A DNA stretch of 35,558 bases. Source: Pseudomonadota bacterium (lineage in GTDB: Bacteria > Myxococcota_A > UBA796 > SXON01). Below, piece after piece: positions 1 to 7,968 of this stretch (the stretch's first letter is position 1; each line of letters opens with the position of its first letter). The stretch is taken from the NCBI GenBank assembly GCA_030684355.1, contig JAUXTN010000022.1, positions 1-35,558 of the forward strand. The letters are read 5' to 3'. The notes below the pieces were generated by a model. It searched no databases, was not told the DNA's origin, and saw only the letters and a program-made list of their open reading frames with translations. Both the position numbers and the translations under genes were made by a program.

Positions 1-8
1 CGGCGCGC

Positions 9-37
9 TTGACCCCCCTCCCCGCACCCCGTAGCCT
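9..37 (+). promoter_or_regulatory. Possible sigma70-type promoter for the first gene
   Basis: TTGACC at 9-14 and TAGCCT at 32-37 are separated by 17 bases, the preferred spacing. The -35 matches TTGACA at five positions; the -10 matches TATAAT only at T1, A2 and T6. Transcription would start about 43-47, essentially at the GTG start codon at 47, so the mRNA would be leaderless or nearly so. This rests on pattern match only. Confidence 0.3.
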
Positions 38-46
38 CCGGCGGAC

Positions 47-2302
47 GTGACCGTGCCCGCTGGAACGCCCCCGAGCCCCACCCCGGCGGCGAGCCCCGCA
101 GTGCGCGGCGTGTCTCCGCTCGGCGCGGCCGTGGCGCGGTACGCGGCGTGGACCGCGGCCTACACCCTCGGCGCCCTGGCCTTCTTGTGGCCCCTGCCGA
201 CGCGGTTCTCGACCCACATCTGGGGCGACCGCTTCGACGCGTGGACGACGCTCTGGCTCATCTGGCACCTCGCCGACCAGGTCGCCGCGGGCACGCTCAC
301 GGCGGTGACCGACCGCATCCTGTTCCCCATCGGCTACAACCTGTGGTCGTTCGGGCACGCGGCGCTCCAGGCCATCGGCGCGGGGCTCGTGCTGATCGGC
401 GTGCCGCTCGTCCCCGCCTACAACGTGCTGCTCGTCGGCGCGATCGTGACCTCCGCGCTCGCGGCGCACGCGTTCGGGCGGGCGCTGGGGCGGACGGAGG
501 CGGCGGGGGTGGTCGCGGCGGTGGTGTTCACGACGAGCCCGTACCTCTACGGTGAGGGCGCGGCCGGGTGCATCGAGCTGGTGGCGGCGGGGCTCCTGCC
601 GCTCTTCGGCCTCACGCTGGTGAACCTCGCGCGGGAGCCCGGGTGGCGGCGCGCCCTGCCGGCGGCGCTGGTGCTCGCGCTGGTCGGGCCGTTCAACTGG
701 TACTACACGCTGTTCGCCGGGATGTTCGGCCTCGCGTTCGCGGCGTGGCAGGCGGTGGAGGGGCGGACGCGGGCGGCGGTGTGGATGCTCGGGGCGTTCG
801 TGCTCGCGGCCACCCTCAACGCGCCGCTCATCCCGCTCGTGCGCCGGGAGACGCCGGAGCGGCCGCCGCTCGGGACGGCGCTCTACACCGACCCCGACGC
901 CTGGACGCGCGCGCGGGACCTCTCCGACGGGCGGCTCCCGCTCGCGTCGCTCGACGAGCCGACCCTCGAAGAGCACGACGCCATGCAGGTCATCCAGAAC
1001 AGCACGCGCGTGCGGGCCGTGCTCGCAGCGCGCTTCGTGACCAACCCGCTGGACTCGACCCCCGGGGCGCTCGCGTGGGTGATCGGCGTGGCGGGGGCGG
1101 TCGCGGCGGGGCGGCGGGCGCGCGGCTGGCTGGTCATCGCGGCGGGCGCGACGGTGCTCACCCTCGGGCCGTTCCTGATGCTCGACGACACGCCGCCCCT
1201 GCCGCAGTGGTCGGCGGATGCGCCGCTGGCGTACGCGTGGGCCTACGAGCACGTGCCCTTCTTCTCGAAGGCCTACCGGCCCTACCGCATCGGCGTCATC
1301 ACGTCGCTGGCGCTCGCCGGGGCGGCGGCCGCGGGCGCGGGCACGTTGCGGCTCTCGCTGCGGCGGTCTCCCGTGGCGGTGGCGGTCGGCGCGCTCGCGA
1401 TCGTCGGCTTCACGCAGCCGCTCTGGGCAGGAGACCGTCCGGCGGCGCGCCCGCTGGAGGACGCGACCATCCCCGCGCTGTACGCGCGGCTCCACGACGC
1501 CGAGCCCGGCGGGGTGATCGAGCTCCCGCTCCAGTACCAGCCGCTCTCGATCGCGAACGCGCGGTTCCAATACAACCAGGTCGTGCACGGGCAGCCGCTG
1601 CTCAACTGCAACCAGCTCATCCGCCGCACGGACCTGCTCGCGTTCCGCGACTACGTCGGCGGCAACGCGCTCCTCGGCACGCTCCTCGACCTGGGCCGGC
1701 GGGCCCCGCCGCTGACGTGGACCGACGCCGACCTCGTGGCCCTGCTCGACGACGGCTTCCGGTGGGTGCTGATGCACCCCCAGGTCGACGCCGAGGCGGT
1801 GCACCTCGCCGGGGACGTCGGGAGCGCCGATCTCATCGGGCAGCCGGCCATCGGGATGTTGCGCGAGATGTTCGGCGCGCCGGCGCTCGCGGACGCGGAG
1901 ACGTGGGCGTTCCGCCTGCCGCCGACGTGGGCCGACCAGGGGCGCACCTGGACGTGGGACGGCGCCGACGTGATCGACGTGGACACCCCCTACGACGCCC
2001 GTCGCTACGGGCTCTCCCTGCGCCTGCGCGCCGGAGACCCGCTGCCGCTCTGGACCGGCACGGGGCCGGCCACCCTGTCGTTCTGGGCGCGCCCGGTCTC
2101 CGGCGACGGGCTCGTCGTGACCACCGAGGCGTCCGGCGCGGCGCGCGGGGTGCCGACGGCGCTCGTGCCCGACCGCTGGACGTGGGTGGAGGTGCCGGTC
2201 GACTCCGACGGCGAGGCCACGTTCGGCCTCAGCGCGACCGCGCCGCTGATCGTGGACCTCACGCGCGTGCAGGTGGTGCGCCGTGCCCCGAGGGCGCCGT
2301 GA
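47..2302 (+). CDS. Polytopic membrane protein, glycosyltransferase-C/YfhO-like
   Basis: A 751-residue protein whose first ~470 residues are a series of hydrophobic segments (about residues 30-50, 105-145, 150-165, 200-240, 245-265, 340-380 and 415-460), followed by a ~280-residue soluble C-terminal part. A GDRFDAWTTLW stretch sits in the first loop after the first membrane helix, where GT-C glycosyltransferases and YfhO-like proteins carry acidic catalytic residues. That architecture suggests a polyprenyl-sugar-dependent transferase or related envelope protein, but I do not recognise a specific family. The start is GTG at 47; the stop overlaps the GTG of the next gene (GTGA, 2299-2302), implying translational coupling. 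No Shine-Dalgarno sequence is visible and the gene may be leaderless. Coding is secure; function is weak inference. Confidence 0.8.
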   Translation: MTVPAGTPPSPTPAASPAVRGVSPLGAAVARYAAWTAAYTLGALAFLWPLPTRFSTHIWGDRFDAWTTLWLIWHLADQVAAGTLTAVTDRILFPIGYNLWSFGHAALQAIGAGLVLIGVPLVPAYNVLLVGAIVTSALAAHAFGRALGRTEAAGVVAAVVFTTSPYLYGEGAAGCIELVAAGLLPLFGLTLVNLAREPGWRRALPAALVLALVGPFNWYYTLFAGMFGLAFAAWQAVEGRTRAAVWMLGAFVLAATLNAPLIPLVRRETPERPPLGTALYTDPDAWTRARDLSDGRLPLASLDEPTLEEHDAMQVIQNSTRVRAVLAARFVTNPLDSTPGALAWVIGVAGAVAAGRRARGWLVIAAGATVLTLGPFLMLDDTPPLPQWSADAPLAYAWAYEHVPFFSKAYRPYRIGVITSLALAGAAAAGAGTLRLSLRRSPVAVAVGALAIVGFTQPLWAGDRPAARPLEDATIPALYARLHDAEPGGVIELPLQYQPLSIANARFQYNQVVHGQPLLNCNQLIRRTDLLAFRDYVGGNALLGTLLDLGRRAPPLTWTDADLVALLDDGFRWVLMHPQVDAEAVHLAGDVGSADLIGQPAIGMLREMFGAPALADAETWAFRLPPTWADQGRTWTWDGADVIDVDTPYDARRYGLSLRLRAGDPLPLWTGTGPATLSFWARPVSGDGLVVTTEASGAARGVPTALVPDRWTWVEVPVDSDGEATFGLSATAPLIVDLTRVQVVRRAPRAP

Positions 2303-2883
2303 GGCGCGCGCTCGCGACGGTCCTGCTCGGCATCGCGTGGTTCGTGTGGGGCGCGCCCGCCGCGAACACGCGCCTCGACGCGTTCCGCACCGCGCCGCGG
2401 GGCCAACGCTCGGCCTCCGACCTGCGGCGCCTGGTCGCGGTGTCGAGCCTGCCCGCGGACGCGCGCGCGCTGGTGGAGGAGGCGGAGCTGGCGTCGGAGC
2501 GGGAGCGCGAGTGGAGCCTCATCGTGGCGTCGTTGTTGAGCCCGGCGGAGCGCGCCGACGGGCTCGCGCGCGCGGTCGAGGAGCCCGCCGTCGTCGGGTT
2601 CTCGGGGCACTCGCTGGAGCCGGAATTGCCCGTCCTGGTGGACGCGCTGCTGGCTCGCTACGGCCCCGAGACCGCCCCGGTGCCGCCCGCCCCTCCGCGG
2701 GACGACTGGCCGATGATCGACCGGCGGGCCCGCATCCGCGTGCTCCTCGCGCTCGTGCGCGGCCCCGGCCTGGACGACGAGCGCGCCGCCATCGTGCTCG
2801 CCGCCACGTTGGACCTCCTCGCGACGCAGGCGCGGCGCTCGGAGATCGAGGCCGCGCTGGCCGAGATCGAGGTGCCCGGATGA
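2299..2883 (+). CDS. Small protein with N-terminal membrane anchor, unknown function
   Basis: A 194-residue protein starting at GTG 2299 inside the stop codon of the preceding gene and ending in an ATGA overlap with the next. The N-terminus (residues 2-20, ending AAN) is a hydrophobic helix that could be a signal peptide or single anchor. The rest is charged and probably helical, with leucine- and alanine-rich segments and a Pro-rich stretch near residue 125. I recognise no domain. The overlaps on both sides place it in a three-gene unit with the membrane protein and the DUF885 lipoprotein, so an envelope role is likely. The frame choice depends on the two overlaps, because other frames here are also open. 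Confidence 0.7.
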   Translation: MRRALATVLLGIAWFVWGAPAANTRLDAFRTAPRGQRSASDLRRLVAVSSLPADARALVEEAELASEREREWSLIVASLLSPAERADGLARAVEEPAVVGFSGHSLEPELPVLVDALLARYGPETAPVPPAPPRDDWPMIDRRARIRVLLALVRGPGLDDERAAIVLAATLDLLATQARRSEIEAALAEIEVPG

Positions 2884-4778
2884 CCGCCCCCGCTCCGTCC
2901 GGGCCCGCCGCCCGTCCCTCCACCGGTCGCGGCCCCGCCTGGTGTTTCCCTCCTCTCCCCCTCCTCCTCGGCGTGCTCGCCTGCGTGCACGGCCCCTCCC
3001 CCGCCCCGGAGGCCTCCGTGTCCACCGCCGACCTCCGCGTGACCGACCTCGCCGCTCGCCGGGATGGCGACGACCCCAACGTCGCCGGCGTCGCCGACCC
3101 CACCCTCCGCGCGCTCCTGCACGACCACTGGGAGGCCACGATGGCGCGGTGGCCGGTGTGGGCGACGCGCCTGGGCGATCACCGCTACGACGACCGCCTG
3201 GACGACAACTCCGCGGCCGCGCTCACCGCGGACATCGCCGCGCGCCGGGGCTTCCGCACCCGCGCCGAGGCCCTCGACCCGGCGGCCCTCTCGCCGGCGG
3301 ACCAGACCACGCTCGAGCTCTTCCTGGGGGACCTCGTCACGAGCGAGGCCACGGACGCCTGCCGCATGGAGCAGTGGGGCCTCTCCGCCCGCAACAACGC
3401 GCTGCTCGTGCTGCTCGACCTCGGCGACGTGACGCCGATCCGGACGCCCGAGGACGGCGCCCGCTACCTCTCGCGGCTCGGGGCATGGCCCGCGCTCGTC
3501 GACGCCGAGATCGCCCACCTCCGCGACGGCATCGCGTCCGGGCGCACCCCCGACGGCGCGTCCGTCTCCATCGTGCTCGCGCAGCTCGACGAGGCCCTCC
3601 TCCGCCCCGTCGACGCCTGGCCCGCCGCCTCGCCCATCGCCCAGGACCACGCCGCCTGGCCGGCCGGGGAGGCCGACCGCTTCGCGGACGCCGTGCTCGC
3701 CACGCTCGGCGACGGCGCCCGCCCCGCGCTCCTGCGCTACCGCACGTTCCTCGCGACGACGGTGAAGCCCGCCGCCCGCGGCGAGGACCGCGCCGGGGTG
3801 TGGGCCCTGCCCGACGGCGCCGCCTGCTACGCCGCGCTCGCCCGGTCGCACACGAGCCTCGACCTCGCCCCCGCGGACATCCACGCCACCGGCCTCGCCG
3901 AGCTCGAAGGCATCCACGCCGAGATGCGGGTGCTGGGGGATCGGCTCTTCGGCACCGACGATCTCGTCGCGATCTTCGCCCACCTCCGCGACGACCCGGC
4001 GCTGCGGTTCACGACCGCCGAGGAGGTCGAGCAGAAGGCCGCGTCCGCGCTCGCCGCCGCCCACGCGCGCATCCCCACCTGGTTCGGGCGGCTGCCCGTC
4101 GCGAGCTGCGGCGTGCGCCGCGTGCCCGATCACGAGGCCCCCTACACGACGATCGCCTACTACCGGCAGCCCGTGCCCGGCGAGCAGGACGGCTACTACT
4201 ACATCAACGTCCACGCCCCCGAGACCCGCCCGCGCTTCGAGGCCGAGGTGCTCGCCTTCCACGAGTCCATCCCCGGGCACCACCTCCAGATCGCGATCGC
4301 GCAGGAGCTGCCCGCGCTGCCGGCCTTCCGCCGCCACCTCGGCACCACCGCGTACGTCGAGGGGTGGGCGCTCTACACCGAGCGCCTCGCGGACGAGATG
4401 GGCCTCTACAGCGGCGACCTCGACCGCCTCGGCATGCTGTCCTTCGACAGTTGGCGCGCATCCCGGCTGGTGGTCGACACGGGCATCCACACGATGCGGT
4501 GGGACCGCGCCCGTGCCGAGCGCTTCCTCTTCGACAACACGCCGCTCGCGAAGAACAACATCGCGAACGAGGTCGACCGCTACATCACGTGGCCCGGCCA
4601 GGCGCTCGCCTACAAGCTCGGCCAGATCGAGCTCCGCGCCCTCCGCGCCGAGGCGGAGGCCGCGCTGGGGCCGCGGTTCTCGCTGCCGGCGTTCCACGAC
4701 GTCGTGCTGGGCGGCGGCGCGGTGTCGCTGCCGGTCCTGCGCCGGCAGGTGCGCGCGTGGGTGGCGACCGGGGGGTGA
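2880..4778 (+). CDS. DUF885 family lipoprotein (putative zinc metallopeptidase)
   Basis: A 632-residue protein of the DUF885 family, whose members are usually secreted and carry an HExxxGHH motif typical of gluzincin-like zinc enzymes. The motif is present as HESIPGHH at residues 461-468 (bases 4260-4283), followed downstream by the family-typical EGWALY segment. The N-terminus ends its hydrophobic stretch with a lipobox (VLAC, Cys35), so the mature protein is probably a lipoprotein acting in the periplasm or outside. ATG 2880 overlaps the previous stop as ATGA; the open frame extends upstream to 2283, but that part is a shadow of the preceding gene. The substrate is unknown; peptide hydrolysis is inferred from the motif. 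Confidence 0.9.
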   Translation: MTAPAPSGPAARPSTGRGPAWCFPPLPLLLGVLACVHGPSPAPEASVSTADLRVTDLAARRDGDDPNVAGVADPTLRALLHDHWEATMARWPVWATRLGDHRYDDRLDDNSAAALTADIAARRGFRTRAEALDPAALSPADQTTLELFLGDLVTSEATDACRMEQWGLSARNNALLVLLDLGDVTPIRTPEDGARYLSRLGAWPALVDAEIAHLRDGIASGRTPDGASVSIVLAQLDEALLRPVDAWPAASPIAQDHAAWPAGEADRFADAVLATLGDGARPALLRYRTFLATTVKPAARGEDRAGVWALPDGAACYAALARSHTSLDLAPADIHATGLAELEGIHAEMRVLGDRLFGTDDLVAIFAHLRDDPALRFTTAEEVEQKAASALAAAHARIPTWFGRLPVASCGVRRVPDHEAPYTTIAYYRQPVPGEQDGYYYINVHAPETRPRFEAEVLAFHESIPGHHLQIAIAQELPALPAFRRHLGTTAYVEGWALYTERLADEMGLYSGDLDRLGMLSFDSWRASRLVVDTGIHTMRWDRARAERFLFDNTPLAKNNIANEVDRYITWPGQALAYKLGQIELRALRAEAEAALGPRFSLPAFHDVVLGGGAVSLPVLRRQVRAWVATGG

Positions 4779-4799
4779 TCCCAGGGTTGCCCCAGGGTT

Positions 4800-4821
4800 G
4801 GGGCGCCCCGGGGGGCGCCCC
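4800..4821. terminator. GC hairpin between convergent genes
   Basis: GGGGCGCC at 4800-4807 pairs with GGCGCCCC at 4814-4821 across a 6-base loop, in the 52-bp gap between two convergent stop codons. There is no T-tract on either strand, so it is at best a bidirectional pause or terminator structure. A short direct repeat (CCAGGGTTG twice) precedes it. Confidence 0.4.
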
Positions 4822-4830
4822 GGGCGGACC

Positions 4831-5172
4831 CTACTCCACGCTGCCGACCTCGAATTCCAAGCCGCCGCTCATGCGCAGCGCGAGGTTGATGATCAGGCCG
4901 TAGAGCGCCCCGAACACGAACCCGAAGATGCCGTAGAAGATCGGCAGGAAGATGACGATCCCGAGCGCCATGACGATGCCCATGCCGAGGCTCGCGCCGC
5001 CGCCGAGGAGCGCGCTGTCACCGCCGGCCCCGAGCGCGCCCGCCATGCCGAGCACGGACATGGCGAGGATGATGAGCGCGTAGAAGATCGCGATCACGAA
5101 CGACATCGCCGCCATCGACATGCCGAGGAGCTTGGCCAGGGAGAAGACGCCGATTCGCTTGAGCACGCGCAT
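4831..5172 (-). CDS. Small membrane protein (two or three TM helices)
   Basis: A 113-residue protein with hydrophobic segments at about residues 20-47 and 63-97, separated by a Gly/Ala-rich loop (GALGAGGDSALLGGG). The N-terminus MRVLKRIGVFSLAKL resembles the start of DUF3566-like and related small bacterial membrane proteins, where a '(S)xAK' segment precedes the first helix; the similarity is by eye only. The ATG at 5172 is the first sensible start; a larger open frame continues upstream to 6600 but is a shadow of the desaturase. It lies 149 bp downstream of the desaturase on the same strand and may be cotranscribed. Function unknown. Confidence 0.7.
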   Translation of the reverse strand: MRVLKRIGVFSLAKLLGMSMAAMSFVIAIFYALIILAMSVLGMAGALGAGGDSALLGGGASLGMGIVMALGIVIFLPIFYGIFGFVFGALYGLIINLALRMSGGLEFEVGSVE

Positions 5173-5321
5173 GGGGAGATTGCCCGGTGTGGGCCGGGTG
5201 TAACGTCGTGAGTGCCCACGATGAGGTCGCGCCGCCGGGTTTCCTGGCGCAGCTCCGCCGATTTCGTCCACGCGCCCGGCGGGGAGGCCGGATGGGCGCC
5301 GCTCCGTGGGGGCGGGCGGAC

Positions 5322-6389
5322 CTACCCGGTCTGGCGCTGCTTGTCGGGCACGTCGGCCTCCGCCTTCTTCCGCGCGAGCCAGGGCTCGTAGTGGTCGCGG
5401 AGGAACTGCCCCTTGTGGTCGCGGTAGGAGCTGATCCCGCCGATCGCCGCGACGCTGCGGATGAACAGCCAGGGGAGGTCGAGCTGGTAGGGGAGGAAGC
5501 CCGACCGGGCGCCGTTCGGGTAGAGGTGGTGGTTGTTGTGCCACTCCCCCGCCACGTAGCCGGGCCAGGTCTGGTTGATCGACAGGTCCTCGCGGTTGAA
5601 GTCGATGCCGTCGACCCGCTTGTCCACGCCCTGCCCATGGCCGTCGTAGTTGTAGGTGCGAATCCCGATCGCCCACACCGCCGAGGCGCCGAAGATGGCG
5701 GTCGCCAGCGCGTGGCCGCCGATCGCGAAGAAGACGGCGTACCAGAATGCCCAATTCAGCGCGAAGTGCCCGACCGTGGCCAGCGGGTGGCAGATGGAGC
5801 CCCAGCGCTGGTATTGGGCGTAGCTGTTGATGCGGACGCCGGTGTGGGTCATCAGTTGGGTGACACGCTGGTACTGCTTCGCGTCGAGCGTGCGCGAGAG
5901 GAGCTGGTGGTTCACGTCCGCCAGGAAGCAGTAGAGGAACCCACCGTGGACGTTGTAGGGGTCCCCGGGCTGCTCGGAGATGTGGTGGTGGACGTGGTGG
6001 GAGACCACGTAGGCCTCCTCCGTCACGACCTTGATCACGAGGTTGCGCACGATGAAGCGGCTGAACGCGTTGGTGAACGTGAAGCCGCGATGGGTGGCGT
6101 AGCGGTGGAGCCACACCGTGCCGTGGCTGCCGAGGCCCACCATGCTGTACACGAACCCGACCAGCAGGAGCGGCCAGGAGAAGTACTGGGTGAAGAACAC
6201 CACGAGCGGAATGGCGAGCAGGCTCGTGGTGAACCAACTCCAGGCGGGGAGCCAGTTCTTCGCCGTGGTGAACACGTTGAGCCGGGAGGCGAATTCGCGG
6301 ACCAGCTCGGCCTTGGAGGGGACGTAGAGGGCGTCGCCACGGGTGTAGCCGTAGGAAGGGGGCTCGAGGACCTGATCGAGAAACGCCAT
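5322..6389 (-). CDS. Membrane fatty acid desaturase (acyl-CoA/acyl-lipid delta-9 type)
   Basis: A 355-residue di-iron membrane desaturase. All three histidine boxes are visible: HRYATH at residues 95-100, HHVHHH at 131-136 and HNNHH at 284-288. Hydrophobic pairs at about 50-85 and 205-240 place the boxes on the cytoplasmic face. Such enzymes introduce a cis double bond into acyl chains using O2 and reduced ferredoxin or cytochrome b5-type donors, adjusting membrane fluidity. The first box has the HxxxxH spacing of the stearoyl-CoA/DesC-like group. The start is supported by a GAGG eight bases before ATG 6389. A nitroreductase-family gene diverges from it across a 402-bp gap. Confidence 0.95.
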   Translation of the reverse strand: MAFLDQVLEPPSYGYTRGDALYVPSKAELVREFASRLNVFTTAKNWLPAWSWFTTSLLAIPLVVFFTQYFSWPLLLVGFVYSMVGLGSHGTVWLHRYATHRGFTFTNAFSRFIVRNLVIKVVTEEAYVVSHHVHHHISEQPGDPYNVHGGFLYCFLADVNHQLLSRTLDAKQYQRVTQLMTHTGVRINSYAQYQRWGSICHPLATVGHFALNWAFWYAVFFAIGGHALATAIFGASAVWAIGIRTYNYDGHGQGVDKRVDGIDFNREDLSINQTWPGYVAGEWHNNHHLYPNGARSGFLPYQLDLPWLFIRSVAAIGGISSYRDHKGQFLRDHYEPWLARKKAEADVPDKQRQTG

Positions 6390-6791
6390 GGTTCGGACCT
6401 CGCCCGGTCGGGGACGGTACGCCGTTTGTGGCCACGAGTCGCCGCCGACGGGAAAAAGGTGACGCCAAAGAGCCGGGAGAGACGCGGACCCTGGCGTTCG
6501 GCAAACCCGGTTGTAGGCTCCGGTCCTCGCGTGTCGGCCACCGCGACGGTCGGCCCGTACCGATGGCGCCGGAGGCGAGAATTGTGCGCGTCCTGACCAT
6601 CTGGCAAGCTGGCGCCGGCGCTTTCAGGGCGGCGGAGTCGACCCTCGGCGCCCGCCGCCCGCGGACGCCCGGCGACCACCCCGCGTGGTTCCGAATTCCG
6701 AACGCCCGGTTCGGCCCAGGCCCCTGGTCCCGCCCGCCGACTCCGCGTAGAACGAAAGCCCACGCGGCACGCCCGCCGCTACCGAGGTTCC
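6390..6791. other. Divergent intergenic region, 402 bp, no gene
   Basis: This gap lies between the divergent desaturase and nitroreductase genes and must carry both promoters. I see no convincing coding sequence. An AT-richer patch (GGGAAAAAGG near 6460) and a tandem heptamer TTCCGAA-TTCCGAA at 6689-6702 are the only distinctive sites; the heptamer could be an operator. No clear -35/-10 pair or riboswitch was found. Confidence 0.4.
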
Positions 6792-7397
6792 ATGTCCGTG
6801 CTCACCGTTCCCGATGCCATCGAGGCCCGCCGTTCCGTCCGCAAGTACACCGCGGCGCCGGTGCCCGACGCCGATCTCACCCGGATCATCACGCTCGCCG
6901 GGCGCGCGCCGTCCGCCTGGAACGTACAGCCCTGGCGCTTCGTCGCGGTGCGGGACCCCGCGGTCCGCGCCCAGCTCCAGCAGGCCGCCTACGGTCAGCC
7001 CCAGGTAGGCGCGGCGCCCGTCGTGATCGTCGTCTACAGCGACATGCTCGGCGCGATGGAGATCCTCCCGGAGACCACGCACCCGGGCATGTCGGAGGAC
7101 AGCCGCGCCGCCACCGTCGCCCAGGTGCGCGGCATCTTCGGCGCCCAGCCCGACGCCGCGCGCGAGGGCTGGGGCAACGCCCAGAGCTACCTCTCGGTCG
7201 GCTTCCTGCTGCTCGCCGCGCAGTCGCTCGGCTACGCGACCTCCCCGATGCTCGGGTTCGATGCCGCCGCGGTGAAGACGCTGCTGGGCATCCCCGCGCA
7301 CGCCACGGTCCCGGCGCTCGTGGCGCTCGGCGTCGCGGCCGAGGACGGGTTCCCCACCCACCGGTTGCCCGTGGAGCGGACCCTGCGCGTGGTGTGA
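6792..7397 (+). CDS. Nitroreductase family FMN oxidoreductase
   Basis: A 201-residue protein of the FMN-dependent nitroreductase superfamily. The N-terminal ARRSVRKY segment (residues 12-19) is the classic phosphate-binding RRSxRxY motif, and APSAWNVQPWRF (about 39-50) is the second family motif contacting FMN. The centre and C-terminus (GFLLLAAQSLGYATSPMLGF) match the conserved dimer-interface helix. Members reduce nitro-aromatics, quinones or enones with NAD(P)H, and some perform dehydrogenations; the physiological substrate cannot be read from sequence. The length is normal. It starts at ATG 6792 and is followed after 97 bp by a lipoprotein gene on the same strand. Confidence 0.93.
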   Translation: MSVLTVPDAIEARRSVRKYTAAPVPDADLTRIITLAGRAPSAWNVQPWRFVAVRDPAVRAQLQQAAYGQPQVGAAPVVIVVYSDMLGAMEILPETTHPGMSEDSRAATVAQVRGIFGAQPDAAREGWGNAQSYLSVGFLLLAAQSLGYATSPMLGFDAAAVKTLLGIPAHATVPALVALGVAAEDGFPTHRLPVERTLRVV

Positions 7398-7494
7398 CGC
7401 GATAATCCGGCGGGGCGAGACAATCGGATTCGGATCATCCGGATTCACTTCACACGGGCGGTCCGCGACAGTGGGTCACCCCTGGAGTGTTCCG

Positions 7495-7947
7495 ATGCGT
7501 CTCGTCCCCGCGCTGTTTGCCGCCTGCTTGACCGCGAGCGCGTGCCTCCCCGCCGAGGACACGGGAGAGGCCGACACCTCTCCCGCCGAGGCGGCGGACA
7601 CCGACACCGACACCGACACCGACGGGTCGTCGCTCTCCTACGTCGACGACGTCTACCTCCCCTTCTTGAAGGAGAACTGCGGCGAATGCCACGTCGAGGA
7701 CAGCTACGTCCACCCGCCCATCACGGCGGATGCCAGCCACCTCGTCGGCGTGCCCGCGGGCCGGGATGGCATGGCATACGTGACGCCGGGATCGCTGGAG
7801 ACGAGCTTCCTCTGGTTCAAGGTCAACGATCGCCAGGACGAGATCGTCGACGACGGCACGCGCATGCCGCCGCCGCCCGAGGTTCCCCTCCCCGACCCGG
7901 CATTGGCCGCGATCGAGGCGTGGATCGAAGACGGGGCCGCGCCATAG
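7495..7947 (+). CDS. Lipoprotein with DT tether and c-type heme motif (CGECH)
   Basis: A 150-residue predicted lipoprotein. The signal peptide ends near ASAC (Cys17), then an acidic Thr/Asp tether includes four and a half GACACC hexamers. The folded part contains NCGECH (Cys62, Cys65, His66), a CxxCH heme-attachment motif in the FLKENCGECH context typical of small mono-heme cytochrome c domains. A Met in GTRMPPPPEV could be the distal ligand, as in the similar 'RMPP' loops of such domains. It probably acts in envelope electron transfer, or marks a larger secreted enzyme family. ATG 7495 is preferred over the upstream in-frame codon at 7471 because the signal peptide begins there and GGAG lies seven bases upstream. 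Confidence 0.85.
   Translation: MRLVPALFAACLTASACLPAEDTGEADTSPAEAADTDTDTDTDGSSLSYVDDVYLPFLKENCGECHVEDSYVHPPITADASHLVGVPAGRDGMAYVTPGSLETSFLWFKVNDRQDEIVDDGTRMPPPPEVPLPDPALAAIEAWIEDGAAP
7597..7623 (+). repeat. GACACC hexamer repeat (4.5 copies) in coding DNA
   Basis: Four and a half perfect GACACC units encode alternating Asp-Thr just after the lipidated cysteine. A 6-bp unit keeps the frame when copy number changes, so slippage would lengthen or shorten the tether without inactivating the gene. Confidence 0.9.
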
Positions 7948-7968
7948 CTCCGGTAGAGCGCCCCACCG

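Noticed and set aside
2658..4697. 679-residue minus-strand open frame opposite the DUF885 gene
   Set aside because: Composition is Gly/Val/Arg/Asp-rich antisense of a motif-bearing gene; no domain. Typical GC-rich shadow.
6600..6640. Sigma-54 promoter (TGGC...GC) in the desaturase/nitroreductase gap
   Set aside because: The TGGCAAGC box lacks the second TTGC element at the required spacing.
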